Below, piece by piece: positions 24,713-32,394 of a DNA stretch of 42,659 bases. Source of the stretch: Chloroflexota bacterium (GTDB lineage: Bacteria > Chloroflexota > UBA11872 > UBA12225); the NCBI GenBank assembly GCA_016199265.1, contig JACQGX010000118.1, forward strand, positions 1 to 42,659. Reading direction: 5' to 3'. The position numbers and the translations under genes are program-made. The notes beneath the pieces are model-generated. The model saw nothing but the letters and a program-made list of their open reading frames with translations. It was not told the DNA's origin and searched no databases. Positions within the stretch are counted from its first letter, which is position 1. Every line of letters starts with the position of its first letter.

Positions 24713-24978
24713 CTGGTTCGTGCGCGGATGTGCTGCGCGGGCGATTGGCCCTGCTGGATAGTTTCCAGGTCATCGGCAAACGACGGATCGCGCGGGAGGT
24801 GGCGCACGCGTTCGGCAAAGGCACGCCAACTACCACTCGGGACCGGTCGAACAGGCTCGATAGTAGCGACGGTTTCACCGTTGTGATCTACGAGGAACGT
24901 TTCACCGCGGTAGCGCACGCGGCTGAGTATTTCAGACAGCTTGCGATTGAGCTCGGCGGCAGTGATTCGCGTCGCCAT
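24709..24978 (-). CDS. Phd/YefM-type antitoxin, orphan
   Basis: 89 residues. MATRITAAELNRKLSEILSR with RGETFLVDHNGETVATIEPV is the Phd/YefM fold: N-terminal DNA-binding strand-helix part, then the beta hairpin. The C-terminal half (WRAFAERVRHLPRDPSFADD) would be the toxin-binding region. No toxin gene (PIN, Doc or RelE) is adjacent on either side, so it is an orphan or the toxin has been lost. The stop codon overlaps that of the ABC ATPase (bases TTAA at 24709-24712). A GAGAGAAG lies directly before the ATG. Its role today is unknown. Confidence 0.75.
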   Translation of the reverse strand: MATRITAAELNRKLSEILSRVRYRGETFLVDHNGETVATIEPVRPVPSGSWRAFAERVRHLPRDPSFADDLETIQQGQSPAQHIRARTS

Positions 24979-25035
24979 CTTCTCTCACAGTAACAGAAAC
25001 AGAACTGCAGAGACCTATTTGCGACGACGATCTCG

Positions 25036-25062
25036 CCGCGGCCGGCGCGGCGCCGGCCGCGG
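25036..25062. repeat. Perfect GC palindrome
   Basis: CCGCGGCCGGCG (25036-25047) pairs with CGCCGGCCGCGG (25051-25062) around a 3-nt loop. No T tract on either side. Confidence 0.7.
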
Positions 25063-25278
25063 CGGCCGTTCCTGCCGCTTGCGCCACGCCTGTACGGCCG
25101 CGATCACAATGCCCACGGCACACCGGCGGCCAAGCCAAGCAGCCCATAGTGTTCCATCGGACAGCCTTTCGCCTAAGGATCACAGGTCAGATCTATTCTG
25201 AGGCAATACGCACCGCGCTATTCGTGGCTCTTCGTGCGCACGTTCCGGTTCCGGCTATCATCTGCGTGTGCTACTAAA

Positions 25279-25366
25279 CCAGGTCCAAAGTCGAAAGTCC
25301 AACGTCCAAAGAGTGTCGCATCTGGCGGACGACCTGGGACTTTGGACCTGGGACTTTGGACTGAGT
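25279..25366. repeat. Class A heptad inverted repeat, intergenic
   Basis: Left arm 25279-25312 (AGGTCCA, AAGTCGA, AAGTCCA units) and right arm 25331-25366 (GACCTGG, GACTTTG, GACCTGG, GACTTTG, GACTGAG), with partial complementarity. Unit sequences are almost those of the queA insert at 19511. Confidence 0.75.
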
Positions 25367-25414
25367 GTAGGAGCCGGTAGAGCACCGAGGCGCGTTTGAG
25401 ACTGGACTGACGCT

Positions 25415-25933
25415 GTGGAACCCAATTGGCAGCAATACATCGGCAGCATTTTCATCAGCTTCATGTTGTCGTTCATGCTGATGAAGGCGTGGCTCCCCTT
25501 CGCGCCCAAGCGGGAGGGCAAGGTGCTCCTCGAAGTGTCGTTCGGGCCCATCCAGCGCCTGCTCATCCACCGGACACAGGCTATCCTCGTGCTGCTCTAC
25601 ATCGTACTGGGCAGCCTGCCGCTCACCGGGAACCAGTGGTTCCTCCCCGGCACGCAGCCCGCGGCGCTCGCCGGGCTCGTCGTGGTCCTGATGCTGCCGC
25701 TGCGGTACGTGTTCACCGACAGCGGCGTCGCCCTCAACCGCGGTGTACCCAGCCTCTACAAGACCTTCCGCCGTTTCACCGTCCGCCCCGGTAAGGGCTG
25801 GGTGGCTTCCAACACCACCATCGTCCTCCACGGCCGCAAGCTCCAACGCGGCACGGCACCGTCGCTGACGCTCTTTATTCCTACAAGTGCGGTGGATGAG
25901 GTGACGCGCCTCTTGAAGAGGCAGTTGCGCTGA
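25415..25933 (+). CDS. Membrane protein of unknown function
   Basis: 172 residues from a GTG (EPNWQQYIGS follows). Three hydrophobic segments are visible: about 8-26 (YIGSIFISFMLSFMLMKAWL), about 52-72 (ILVLLYIVLGSLPLTG) and about 82-100 (ALAGLVVVLMLPLRYVF). A C-terminal soluble part follows (TDSGVALNRGVPSLYKTFRR, then FTVRPGKGWVASNTTIVLHG and EVTRLLKRQ) that resembles a small PH-like strand-rich domain. I do not recognise the family. It converges on the PhnP-like gene with a 4-nt gap. Codon use and charge pattern look like a real gene. Confidence 0.7.
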   Translation: MEPNWQQYIGSIFISFMLSFMLMKAWLPFAPKREGKVLLEVSFGPIQRLLIHRTQAILVLLYIVLGSLPLTGNQWFLPGTQPAALAGLVVVLMLPLRYVFTDSGVALNRGVPSLYKTFRRFTVRPGKGWVASNTTIVLHGRKLQRGTAPSLTLFIPTSAVDEVTRLLKRQLR

Positions 25934-25937
25934 GAGG

Positions 25938-26714
25938 CTACAGCTCTACCACCTGGCCGTCGTACGCCAGCGCCATGCTCGGGGGGAGTTGGGCGTTAGT
26001 TTCGGCGTGCTCCAGGGAGTGGGAGATGTGGGTGAAGAGGGTGCGGCGGGGGTGGAGTTGGCGGGCGACCTCGATTGCTTGTTCGAGCGAGAAGTGCGTT
26101 GGGTGCCGGTGCTTGCCCAGCGCATCGAGGATGAGGAGATCGAGGCCGGCGAGCTGCGCCATCGTCTCGGGTGCAATGTAGTTACAGTCGGTGACGTAGG
26201 CGAACTCGGGACCGCCGTCGCGGTCGCGGAAGCGAAACGCGGTCACGGGCATCCCGCCGTGGCGCACCTCCAACGGCGTCACGTGCAGGCCGGCTACTTC
26301 AAACGGGCCCTCGATCGGATTGAGCGTCACCTTCGGCTTCCCGCCGCCCTCTTGCGTCTCCTCGAAGACGTAGATAAAACGGTCCCGGATGGTCTCCAGT
26401 GTCTCGGCGGTGCCGTAGATCGGCATCGGCTGCTTTGTGCGCCAGTTGAAGATGCGCACGTCGTCGAGGCCGAAGATGTGGTCGGCATGCGAATGCGTAA
26501 ACAGTACCGCGTCGAGCTCCGCCAGGCCGGCCGCGAGCGCCTGGAGGCGGAACTCGGGCGTCGTGTCGACTACCACGCGGCCCTCGAAGGACTCGACCAG
26601 GATCGACGACCGCGTGCGGCTATTCCGAGTATCCGGCGACGTACACACCGGGCAGGCGCAGCCGATCACGGGAATACCGTGGCTGGTGCCCGTACCAAGC
26701 AGACGCACCCACAT
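25938..26714 (-). CDS. PhnP-like metallo-beta-lactamase-fold phosphodiesterase
   Basis: 258 residues. The N-terminus MWVRLLGTGTSHGIPVIGCA with C19, C21 and C24 (CACPVC) is typical of PhnP-type hydrolases, where these cysteines bind a structural zinc. The active-site motif is HSHADH (74-79), preceded by DAVLFT and followed by GLDDVR. Further metal ligands appear in YVTDCNYI and FTHISHSLEH near the end. PhnP cleaves cyclic phosphodiesters (5-phospho-ribose 1,2-cyclic phosphate). No phosphonate genes are nearby, so a general phosphodiesterase or lipoate/octanoate-type neighbour role cannot be excluded. The ATG start is clear. Confidence 0.85.
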   Translation of the reverse strand: MWVRLLGTGTSHGIPVIGCACPVCTSPDTRNSRTRSSILVESFEGRVVVDTTPEFRLQALAAGLAELDAVLFTHSHADHIFGLDDVRIFNWRTKQPMPIYGTAETLETIRDRFIYVFEETQEGGGKPKVTLNPIEGPFEVAGLHVTPLEVRHGGMPVTAFRFRDRDGGPEFAYVTDCNYIAPETMAQLAGLDLLILDALGKHRHPTHFSLEQAIEVARQLHPRRTLFTHISHSLEHAETNAQLPPSMALAYDGQVVEL

Positions 26715-26730
26715 AGAGGGAGTTTACGGG

Positions 26731-26894
26731 TTCACCGCAGAGACGCAGAGACGCGGAGAGCTTGGAGTTTTGGCCACAGAAACCACAGAGATAGAGAAGA
26801 GACAGAGAATCGGAATCAGAGGTATTCCCGCTCTGTGGCCTCTGCGGCTATTCGTGTCTGCGCCCTCTCTGCGTCTCTGCGTCTCTGCGGTGAA
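26731..26894. repeat. Class B inverted element with 8-nt-period arms
   Basis: Left arm 26731-26760 and right arm 26865-26894 match at 29 of 30 positions when inverted. Both are built from GCAGAGAC octamers and begin TTCACC. An inner pair CCACAGAG/CTCTGTGG adds a second stem. The 164-bp unit sits between the BNR gene stop (9 nt away) and the phnP-like start. Confidence 0.85.
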
Positions 26895-26902
26895 ACGTCT
26901 CC

Positions 26903-27952
26903 TCAGACCGCGACGGCGCGGAGGATGGGCGGGAGGCCGGACGCGAGTTGGCGCCATGAGGCGCCGGCGTCGTCGGTGACGTAGACTTCGCCGGAGAAGA
27001 GGGGGAGATAGAACCGGCCCGGAACGGCGGGATCGGCCGCCATGGAGGGGGTTGGAGCGATCGCGTGGGGCAATCCCTGCATCGCCTCGTGCCACGTCTT
27101 GCCACCGTTCTCGGTGCGGAAGACCGCGCCGCCGGTGCGCTCGGCCGGGATGCCGAAGAACCCGCTCGCGCCGTGCGTCGCGACGACGACCGCCACGTCC
27201 GGCTCGTCCGGATGGACGACAATCGGGCGGCAGTAGAGCGGCTCGAGCCCGTCGATGCGCTGCTGCCAGTGCGCCCCGGCGTCTTCGGAGCAGTAGACCC
27301 CCTGCGGCGTCGCGGCGTAGATCACGTCCGGCTTGGCGCGGCAGATGGCCAGCCCGTGAATGTCGGGGTGGACCGCGCTGCCCCGCTGCTCGCCGATCAC
27401 GCGCCACGTTGCGCCGCCGTCGTCCGAACGGACGATGCCGCCAACCTCGATCCCGGCGTAGAGCACGTTGCTCCGGGCAGGATCGGGGACGATTACCATC
27501 ACGTGCGGCGTGTGCGGCGGCAGCGGATAGCTCCAGCGATCGTACCCGGGCAGCCCGCGCAGCGAGCCGCTCTCTTGCCACGACTCGCCGCCATCGCGGC
27601 TGAAGAACAGCGCCGCCGGATCGACGCCGGCGACGAACGTGGCCGGTGCACCGTCACCAGCTTGACCGCCCAGCGGCACCGCCGCGAGCGCCGTCACCTG
27701 CTGCCCGGCGAGCGCGCCGCCGGCCGGCTGCCACGTCTGCCCGGCATCAGTCGAGCGCATCGCGCCCTTGTGTCCCTTCGGCCGCAGCGGCCCGCGCATC
27801 GGCAGGCCGTAGTCCGGTGTGATGGCGGCAACAATCGCGTTGCCAGACACGGCCAACGCTTCGGTGCTCGTGCCATCTGGCCCGAGATGCGCAACTGCGC
27901 CATCCTCTGGGTTGACGCGAAAGACGCTGCCTACTGTGCTGACGTACAACAT
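26903..27952 (-). CDS. BNR/Asp-box beta-propeller protein
   Basis: 349 residues. Six Asp-box motifs (S/T-x-D-x-G-x-T-W type) are visible: RSTDAGQTWQ, FSRDGGESWQ, RSDDGGATWR, CSEDAGAHWQ, RTENGGKTWH and VTDDAGASWR. They mark the blades of a sialidase- or VPS10-like beta propeller. There is no signal peptide, so it appears cytoplasmic, and the sialidase catalytic residues (Arg triad, Tyr/Glu) cannot be recognised. It follows the dppC-like permease gene by 59 nt and is probably in the oligopeptide transporter operon. The ATG giving MLYVSTVGSVFRVN is chosen because upstream sequence in that frame belongs to the permease region. Binding partner unknown. Confidence 0.82.
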   Translation of the reverse strand: MLYVSTVGSVFRVNPEDGAVAHLGPDGTSTEALAVSGNAIVAAITPDYGLPMRGPLRPKGHKGAMRSTDAGQTWQPAGGALAGQQVTALAAVPLGGQAGDGAPATFVAGVDPAALFFSRDGGESWQESGSLRGLPGYDRWSYPLPPHTPHVMVIVPDPARSNVLYAGIEVGGIVRSDDGGATWRVIGEQRGSAVHPDIHGLAICRAKPDVIYAATPQGVYCSEDAGAHWQQRIDGLEPLYCRPIVVHPDEPDVAVVVATHGASGFFGIPAERTGGAVFRTENGGKTWHEAMQGLPHAIAPTPSMAADPAVPGRFYLPLFSGEVYVTDDAGASWRQLASGLPPILRAVAV

Positions 27953-28011
27953 AACAACATAGCTGCCAACTACTGCGAGTGTACGGCGGGCGGCAAGCTG
28001 CCGACGACCGA

Positions 28012-28986
28012 CTACTGCTTCATCCGCGGATCGAGCGCATCGCGCAGGCCGTCGCCCAGGAACGTAAAGGCGAGCAGGACGAGGCCGACGCAGGTAGCCG
28101 GGGCGACGATGAGCACGGGGTTGCTGTAGATCGAGGCGAAGCCGTCCTGGATCATGTTGCCCCAGCTCGCCGTCGGCGGGCGGATGCCCAGGCCGATGAA
28201 CGACAGGCCGGCTTCGGCGAAGATCGCGCCGGGAATGCCAAACGCAATCGAGACGAGCAGCGGCGCCAGGATGTTCGGCAGGATGTGCCTCACCATGATT
28301 CGGAAATTGCTCGCGCCGATCGTGCGTGCCGCCTCGATGTACTCCTTCTGCTTGATCGAAAGCACCTGTCCGCGGACGAGGCGCGCCGCGCCTTCCCAGC
28401 CGACGATGGCCAGTGCGGTGAACATCAGCAGCAAACCGCCCATCTGCCGGCCCAGCCACGTGTCCCGAAAGGCCGCGCTCATGATGATGATCAGCAGCAG
28501 TCCGGGGAACGCGTAGAAGATGTCGACCACGCGCATGAGCAGGTTGTCCGTCCGGCCACCGCGGTAGCCCGCGATCAGGCCGACGAGCCCGCCGACGAGT
28601 AGGTGGATCGAGACTGGCACGAGGCCGACAACCATCGAGATGCGCGCGCCCCAGATCAGCCGGCTGAGCTCGTCGCGCCCGACGCCGTCGGTGCCGAGGA
28701 TGTAGCGCCAGTCGCCACTCGTCCACGCCGGCGGCCGGTACACCGCCGAGTGATTCTGCGAATTGAAGTGATACGGCGCGAGCGCGGGCGCCAGCAGCGC
28801 GACGAGCCAGAAGAAGACGACGATGACCATACCGACGACCGCCATTTTGTTCCGCGTCAGCCGGTACCACGCGTCCGTCCACAGGCTGCGCGGCTTCGCC
28901 GAACGCAGGCTCACCAGCGGCTCCGCCGGCGCGACGGCCGTCGCGCGTTTGATAGATCCGGCTGTCGCGGTGGTCTGCTGTGCCAT
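28012..28986 (-). CDS. Oligopeptide/dipeptide ABC transporter permease (DppC/OppC type)
   Basis: 324 residues. About six transmembrane helices, starting at VVGMVIVVFFWLVALLAPAL near residue 50 after a 40-residue cytoplasmic tail. The periplasmic loop carries the family phrase YILGTDGVGRDELSRLIWGA. The coupling (EAA) loop is YIEAARTIGASNFRIMVRHI, then LPNILAPLLV. C-terminal LSFIGLGIRPPTASWGNMI and FLGDGLRDALDPR are diagnostic of DppC. It forms the inner-membrane channel with the DppB-type gene upstream. The ATP-binding subunits are not in the window. A heptad inverted repeat lies between the two permease genes. Confidence 0.94.
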   Translation of the reverse strand: MAQQTTATAGSIKRATAVAPAEPLVSLRSAKPRSLWTDAWYRLTRNKMAVVGMVIVVFFWLVALLAPALAPYHFNSQNHSAVYRPPAWTSGDWRYILGTDGVGRDELSRLIWGARISMVVGLVPVSIHLLVGGLVGLIAGYRGGRTDNLLMRVVDIFYAFPGLLLIIIMSAAFRDTWLGRQMGGLLLMFTALAIVGWEGAARLVRGQVLSIKQKEYIEAARTIGASNFRIMVRHILPNILAPLLVSIAFGIPGAIFAEAGLSFIGLGIRPPTASWGNMIQDGFASIYSNPVLIVAPATCVGLVLLAFTFLGDGLRDALDPRMKQ

Positions 28987-28998
28987 GGTAGTGCCCTT

Positions 28999-29128
28999 TA
29001 GCTTTCAGCGGTCAGCTTTCAGCGGTCAGCGGTCAGTGATCAGCTTTCGGCTTTCAGCGGTCAGTGATCAGCTTGTGGTCTTAGGAATCGCTGAGAGCTG
29101 AGAGCTGAGAGCTGACCGCTGACCGCTA
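28999..29128. repeat. Class A heptad inverted repeat between the permease genes
   Basis: Longest heptad element here. Left arm 28999-29075 has about eleven 7-nt units (CAGCTTT, CAGCGGT, CAGTGAT variants). Right arm about 29090-29128 has GAGAGCT/GACCGCT units. The arms are complementary over the shared units. The right arm ends inside the stop codon of the dppB-type gene (29126-29128). Confidence 0.85.
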
Positions 29129-30160
29129 CGAATACGAGATGCGCGGATCGAGCCAGGCGTAGATGAGATCGACCGTAAGATTGGCCAGCGCGATCATGAA
29201 CGTATAGAGCAACGTCGTGCCCAGGATCACCGAGTAGTCGCGCGCCGCGATGGCCTGGACGTAGAGCCGGCCCATGCCTGGGAAGCTAAACATGTGCTCG
29301 ATGAAGAAGCTGCCGGTGATCAACCCGGCGAGAGCCGGGCCGAGCACCGTCGCTACCGGGATCATGGCGTTACGCAGCGCGTGGCGAACCATTACCAGGC
29401 GGTCGCGCAATCCCTTGGCGCGCGCGGTGCGGATGTAGTCCTGGCGCAGCACTTCGAGCATCGTCGCGCGGGTCAACCGGGCAGTGAACGCTGCCAGCCC
29501 AACGCCGAGCGCGAACGTGGGCAAGAGCCACGGCTGAATCGTGTTCCAGTTTTTCGCCGCGATCGGCAGCCAGTGGAGCCACAGGCCGAACACGATCATC
29601 AGGAAGATGGCGAGCACGAAGCCGGGCGTGGCGACGAAAATCGTTGCGCCGAAGAGCGAGAGATAGTCCGCCCAGGTGTTGTGGCGCAGCGCCGAGACGA
29701 TGCCGAGCGGAATACCGGTGAGCGCGCCGAACAGAAAACCAAACACTCCCAACTGTGCCGTGCGGCCGAAGCGGCTCTCCCACCACGGGCGGCCTTTGGG
29801 TGTCTCAAACAGAATCTCGGTGACGCCGCGCCCCTTGTACTGGTACGAGGGGCCGAGATCGCCTTGGAGTATGCCCGCGCACCGGCGCGGACCGGCGATA
29901 CCGAGGAAGCAGGGCTTCCCCTCGCCTTCCTTTGTGTTCGGCCAGAGCCCCATGTAGATCAGGTACTGTTTCCAGTTCGGCTCGTCGAGGTGGTAGCGGC
30001 GGTTGAGGACCTCGACGATCTCCTTCGGCAGTTCCCGGCCGCCGGCGGTGGTGTCGAAAGGGCCGCCCGGCGTCAGCTTCATCATCACGAACGTGATGAT
30101 GGAAATCAGCAAAACCACCGGCACGATCCACAATAGACGGCGAATGAGGTAGCGGTACAT
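29126..30160 (-). CDS. Oligopeptide/dipeptide ABC transporter permease (DppB/OppB type)
   Basis: 344 residues. The N-terminus MYRYLIRRLLWIVPVVLLIS begins with a transmembrane helix, as in DppB. A long periplasmic region contains RYHLDEPNWKQYL and GDLGPSYQYKGRGV. The remaining helices follow from about residue 135. The coupling loop is YIRTARAKGLRDRLVMVRHA, then LRNAMIPV, followed by TGSFFIEHMFSFPGMGRLYV, a DppB hallmark, and the end DLIYAWLDPRI. It pairs with the DppC-type permease. The gene begins directly after a heptad repeat, and several hairpins lie between it and the binding-protein gene. Confidence 0.94.
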   Translation of the reverse strand: MYRYLIRRLLWIVPVVLLISIITFVMMKLTPGGPFDTTAGGRELPKEIVEVLNRRYHLDEPNWKQYLIYMGLWPNTKEGEGKPCFLGIAGPRRCAGILQGDLGPSYQYKGRGVTEILFETPKGRPWWESRFGRTAQLGVFGFLFGALTGIPLGIVSALRHNTWADYLSLFGATIFVATPGFVLAIFLMIVFGLWLHWLPIAAKNWNTIQPWLLPTFALGVGLAAFTARLTRATMLEVLRQDYIRTARAKGLRDRLVMVRHALRNAMIPVATVLGPALAGLITGSFFIEHMFSFPGMGRLYVQAIAARDYSVILGTTLLYTFMIALANLTVDLIYAWLDPRISYS

Positions 30161-30162
30161 GG

Positions 30163-30197
30163 CAGTCAGCGGTCAGCTTTCAGTGGTCAGCTCTCAG
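30163..30197. repeat. Class A heptad repeat (single arm) before the dppB-type gene
   Basis: Units CAGTCAG, CGGTCAG, CTTTCAG, TGGTCAG, CTCTCAG. It is nearly the same unit set as the 28999 element on the other side of the gene, so the dppB-type gene is bracketed by related repeats. Confidence 0.7.
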
Positions 30198-30262
30198 GTG
30201 AGAAGCGCGCCTGCATCGCAATGTGTGGGCCGGCGACGGGTCGAATGCCCCAGCTTCGTGAA

Positions 30263-30292
30263 GGAGCCGCCGCCCAGGAAGGCGGCGGCTCC
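30263..30292 (-). terminator. GC hairpin, possible attenuator
   Basis: GGAGCCGCCGCC (30263-30274) pairs perfectly with GGCGGCGGCTCC (30281-30292), 6-nt loop. It is one of three hairpins between oppA and the permease genes. No T tract. Confidence 0.45.
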
Positions 30293-30380
30293 TCGCTGCA
30301 TGCGTCACTATGCGTACATGGTATCAGGTGGCACGCCGAACACTTGCCACCTGGTGGGTGCACACAACAGATCCAGACAC

Positions 30381-30447
30381 GCCGTAGGGGCCGACCTGCG
30401 TGTCGGCCCGGTCGCTCTGGGCCGACACACAGGTCGGCCCCTACGGC
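30381..30447. repeat. Class D palindrome (GTAGGGGC type)
   Basis: Arms 30381-30409 and 30419-30447 are 29 nt each with a single mismatch and a 9-nt spacer. The outer ends are GCCGTAGGGGCC and GGCCCCTACGGC. Related elements are at 36477-36550 and 38104-38162. Confidence 0.85.
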
Positions 30448-30488
30448 AGCCGGAACTTCTGTACGCGCCCCCCACCTGGTCGCGGCGC

Positions 30489-32216
30489 CTAGTCGGCCAG
30501 CGTCATGTTGTAGAGGTTGTGCTCGCCGAAGAAGTACTCGAGCGGGTCGGGCCGGAAGTTCTTGATGCGCGGCTTGACCAACGCCCAGGCTACATTGTAG
30601 TAGTGGAACGCCACCGGCGCCTCGTTGAGCAGAATCTGCGCGGCTTGCCGGTAGAGTTCCTTCCGCCGGTCGAGATCTTGCTCGATGTCGGCCTGCTCGG
30701 TGAGTTGGTCAAACTCGGCGCTCTTCCAGCCGGTGTGGCTGACCGTCGACTTCGAGTGGAAGACCGTCGAGTACCAGTTCTGCGGATCGGGGTAGTCCTG
30801 GCACCAGCCGAGCCGGAACATCTGCGGCGTCGTCTCCTGCTTTTTGAGCATGGCGGTGTACGCGGTTGACTCGACTGGATCGAGCAGGATATCTACGCCG
30901 AGGTGCTTCTTGTAGTCGCTGGCAATTGCCTCGGAGCGGAGCCGATTGAGCGCGGTCGAGCTGAAGCTCATCTTGATCTGAGGCAGGCCCCTTCCGCCTG
31001 GGAAGCCGGCTTCCGCCAGCAGGCGCTGCGCAACGGTGGGGTTGAACGTCTGCTCTTCGAGCTCGAACTCGTAGTAGCCGGGGAAGCCCGGCGGGACGAA
31101 CTGGCGTGCCGGGATACCCTGCCCGCCAAGGATGTTCCGTACAAACCCCGTGCGGTCGAGCGCATAGGAGAAGGCGGCACGGACCTTCTGGTTATCGAAC
31201 GGCGGCCGCTGCGTGTTCATGCCAATGTAGAAGTCGCAGCTCCCGGGATACTGATGGAACTGCGACCGCAGCACCGGATCGCCGTCGACGCGCGGCTTGT
31301 TCGGCGAGCTCACGCCGGCCACGTCCAACTCGTCGTTCAAGTACGCGGCGAACTGGACGGCATCCTCGACGATCATGGCGAACTCGATGTCCTTGATCGG
31401 CGCCGGTGCCGGCAGGAAGTTGGGGTTGGCCTGCATGTGCATCCGGTTCTGGTGCTCCCACTCGGTAAGGATGTAGGGCCCATTACCGATGTAGGTCGCC
31501 GGCTCCGTCCATTTGCTCTCGTGTTCGTTCCCGCCGTTGCCCGCCGAGATCAGATCCTGGCGCGCCGGCAAGCCACACCAGGTAGCAAGCACGCTCATGA
31601 ACCACGGCGCTGCGCTCTTGAGCCGGAACTGGATCGTCGAGCCGTCGAGCGCCGTGACGCCAACTGCATCGCGCAGCGCTTGGAGCTGCGCGGCCGAGAG
31701 GCTTTTCGTGTTGGCGGTGTTGTACTCCTCGGCCCCGACGATGTTGTAGCCGGTAAACGCGTAGTCGCCGGCCACCAGTGGGTCCAGGTGCCGCTTCCAG
31801 CCGTACTCGAAGTGGTGCGCCGTGACCGGCACGCCATCCGAGAACGTGATGTCCGGCTTGAGGGTGAACGTGAGCGTCGTGCCGTCATCCTCGACTACCG
31901 GTAGATCGGCCGCCTGGTCGGGGATCAGGTTCTGGTCCTTGTCGAACGTCAGCAGGTTGCGGAAGACCCGCATGATAATGCCGATCTCGCCGACAAACGA
32001 CGCCTTCTGTGGGTCGACTGTCTGTGGCTCGGACCCTTGATTGAGCCGGAGCACCCCAGACTGCGTCTGCGCCGCCGGTGCCGCCAGCGCCGCCGCCGGT
32101 CCACCCAGCGAGAGCAGGCTGGCTGCAGCCGCGCTCGTGCCTGCCCGCACGAGTAAGCCACGGCGCGTCACCTCACCTCCCTCTTGGTCGTCTAGTTCGT
32201 GTAGTTCCGCTACCAC
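30489..32216 (-). CDS. Oligopeptide ABC transporter substrate-binding protein (SBP family 5)
   Basis: 575 residues from a GTG with a GGAG Shine-Dalgarno 7 nt upstream; a later GTG (32171) before TRRGLL is possible. The N-terminus carries a twin-arginine signal (VTRRGLLVRAGTSAAAASLL, then AAALAAPAAQ), predicting Tat export, a feature seen for solute-binding proteins of some Chloroflexota and halophiles. No lipobox Cys is visible. The mature part has the family 5 fold: LRLNQGSEPQTVDPQKASFV, KPDITFSDGVPVTAHHFEYG, and FDNQKVRAAFSYALDRTGFV. It is an OppA/DppE-like peptide binder; the ligand is not predictable. First gene of the transporter operon. Confidence 0.94.
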   Translation of the reverse strand: MVAELHELDDQEGGEVTRRGLLVRAGTSAAAASLLSLGGPAAALAAPAAQTQSGVLRLNQGSEPQTVDPQKASFVGEIGIIMRVFRNLLTFDKDQNLIPDQAADLPVVEDDGTTLTFTLKPDITFSDGVPVTAHHFEYGWKRHLDPLVAGDYAFTGYNIVGAEEYNTANTKSLSAAQLQALRDAVGVTALDGSTIQFRLKSAAPWFMSVLATWCGLPARQDLISAGNGGNEHESKWTEPATYIGNGPYILTEWEHQNRMHMQANPNFLPAPAPIKDIEFAMIVEDAVQFAAYLNDELDVAGVSSPNKPRVDGDPVLRSQFHQYPGSCDFYIGMNTQRPPFDNQKVRAAFSYALDRTGFVRNILGGQGIPARQFVPPGFPGYYEFELEEQTFNPTVAQRLLAEAGFPGGRGLPQIKMSFSSTALNRLRSEAIASDYKKHLGVDILLDPVESTAYTAMLKKQETTPQMFRLGWCQDYPDPQNWYSTVFHSKSTVSHTGWKSAEFDQLTEQADIEQDLDRRKELYRQAAQILLNEAPVAFHYYNVAWALVKPRIKNFRPDPLEYFFGEHNLYNMTLAD

Positions 32217-32394
32217 CGCGTGACTCCTTTTGTGTACCGGCTGCGCTGCCGGCCTCCTCTAAGAAGGTATTGCGCCGCTCACCTAACTCTCGGGAGTGCC
32301 AGGAGAACGACGAGCAAGCCAGTGTAAATACAAGAAGAAGAATCTGTCAAATGCGCGCGGCGAGCATAGCCCATTCGTAGTGTTTGGATGGCCG

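Larger units (their letters stand above)
24979..25414. other. Gene-poor region with structured repeats
   Basis: 436 bases between the divergent Phd antitoxin and membrane protein genes. It holds a perfect 12-bp GC hairpin (25036-25062) and a heptad inverted repeat (25279-25366). I see no convincing gene. Confidence 0.6.
30161..30488. other. Hairpin-rich gap between binding protein and permease genes
   Basis: 328 bases without a gene. Contents in order: heptad repeat (30163-30197), 12-bp GC hairpin (30263-30292), 9-bp hairpin (30325-30333 with 30345-30353) and a 29-bp palindrome (30381-30447). All lie on the oppA-to-dppB transcript. Confidence 0.75.

Noticed and set aside
25015-25116. Possible 33-residue basic membrane-anchored peptide on the minus strand
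   Set aside because: GTG start without a Shine-Dalgarno, coding region largely a GC palindrome, no supporting homology visible.
26903-28882. A 659-residue reading frame covering the BNR protein and continuing upstream
   Set aside because: The upstream 310 codons are an alternative frame of the DppC-type permease; the BNR protein starts at 27952.
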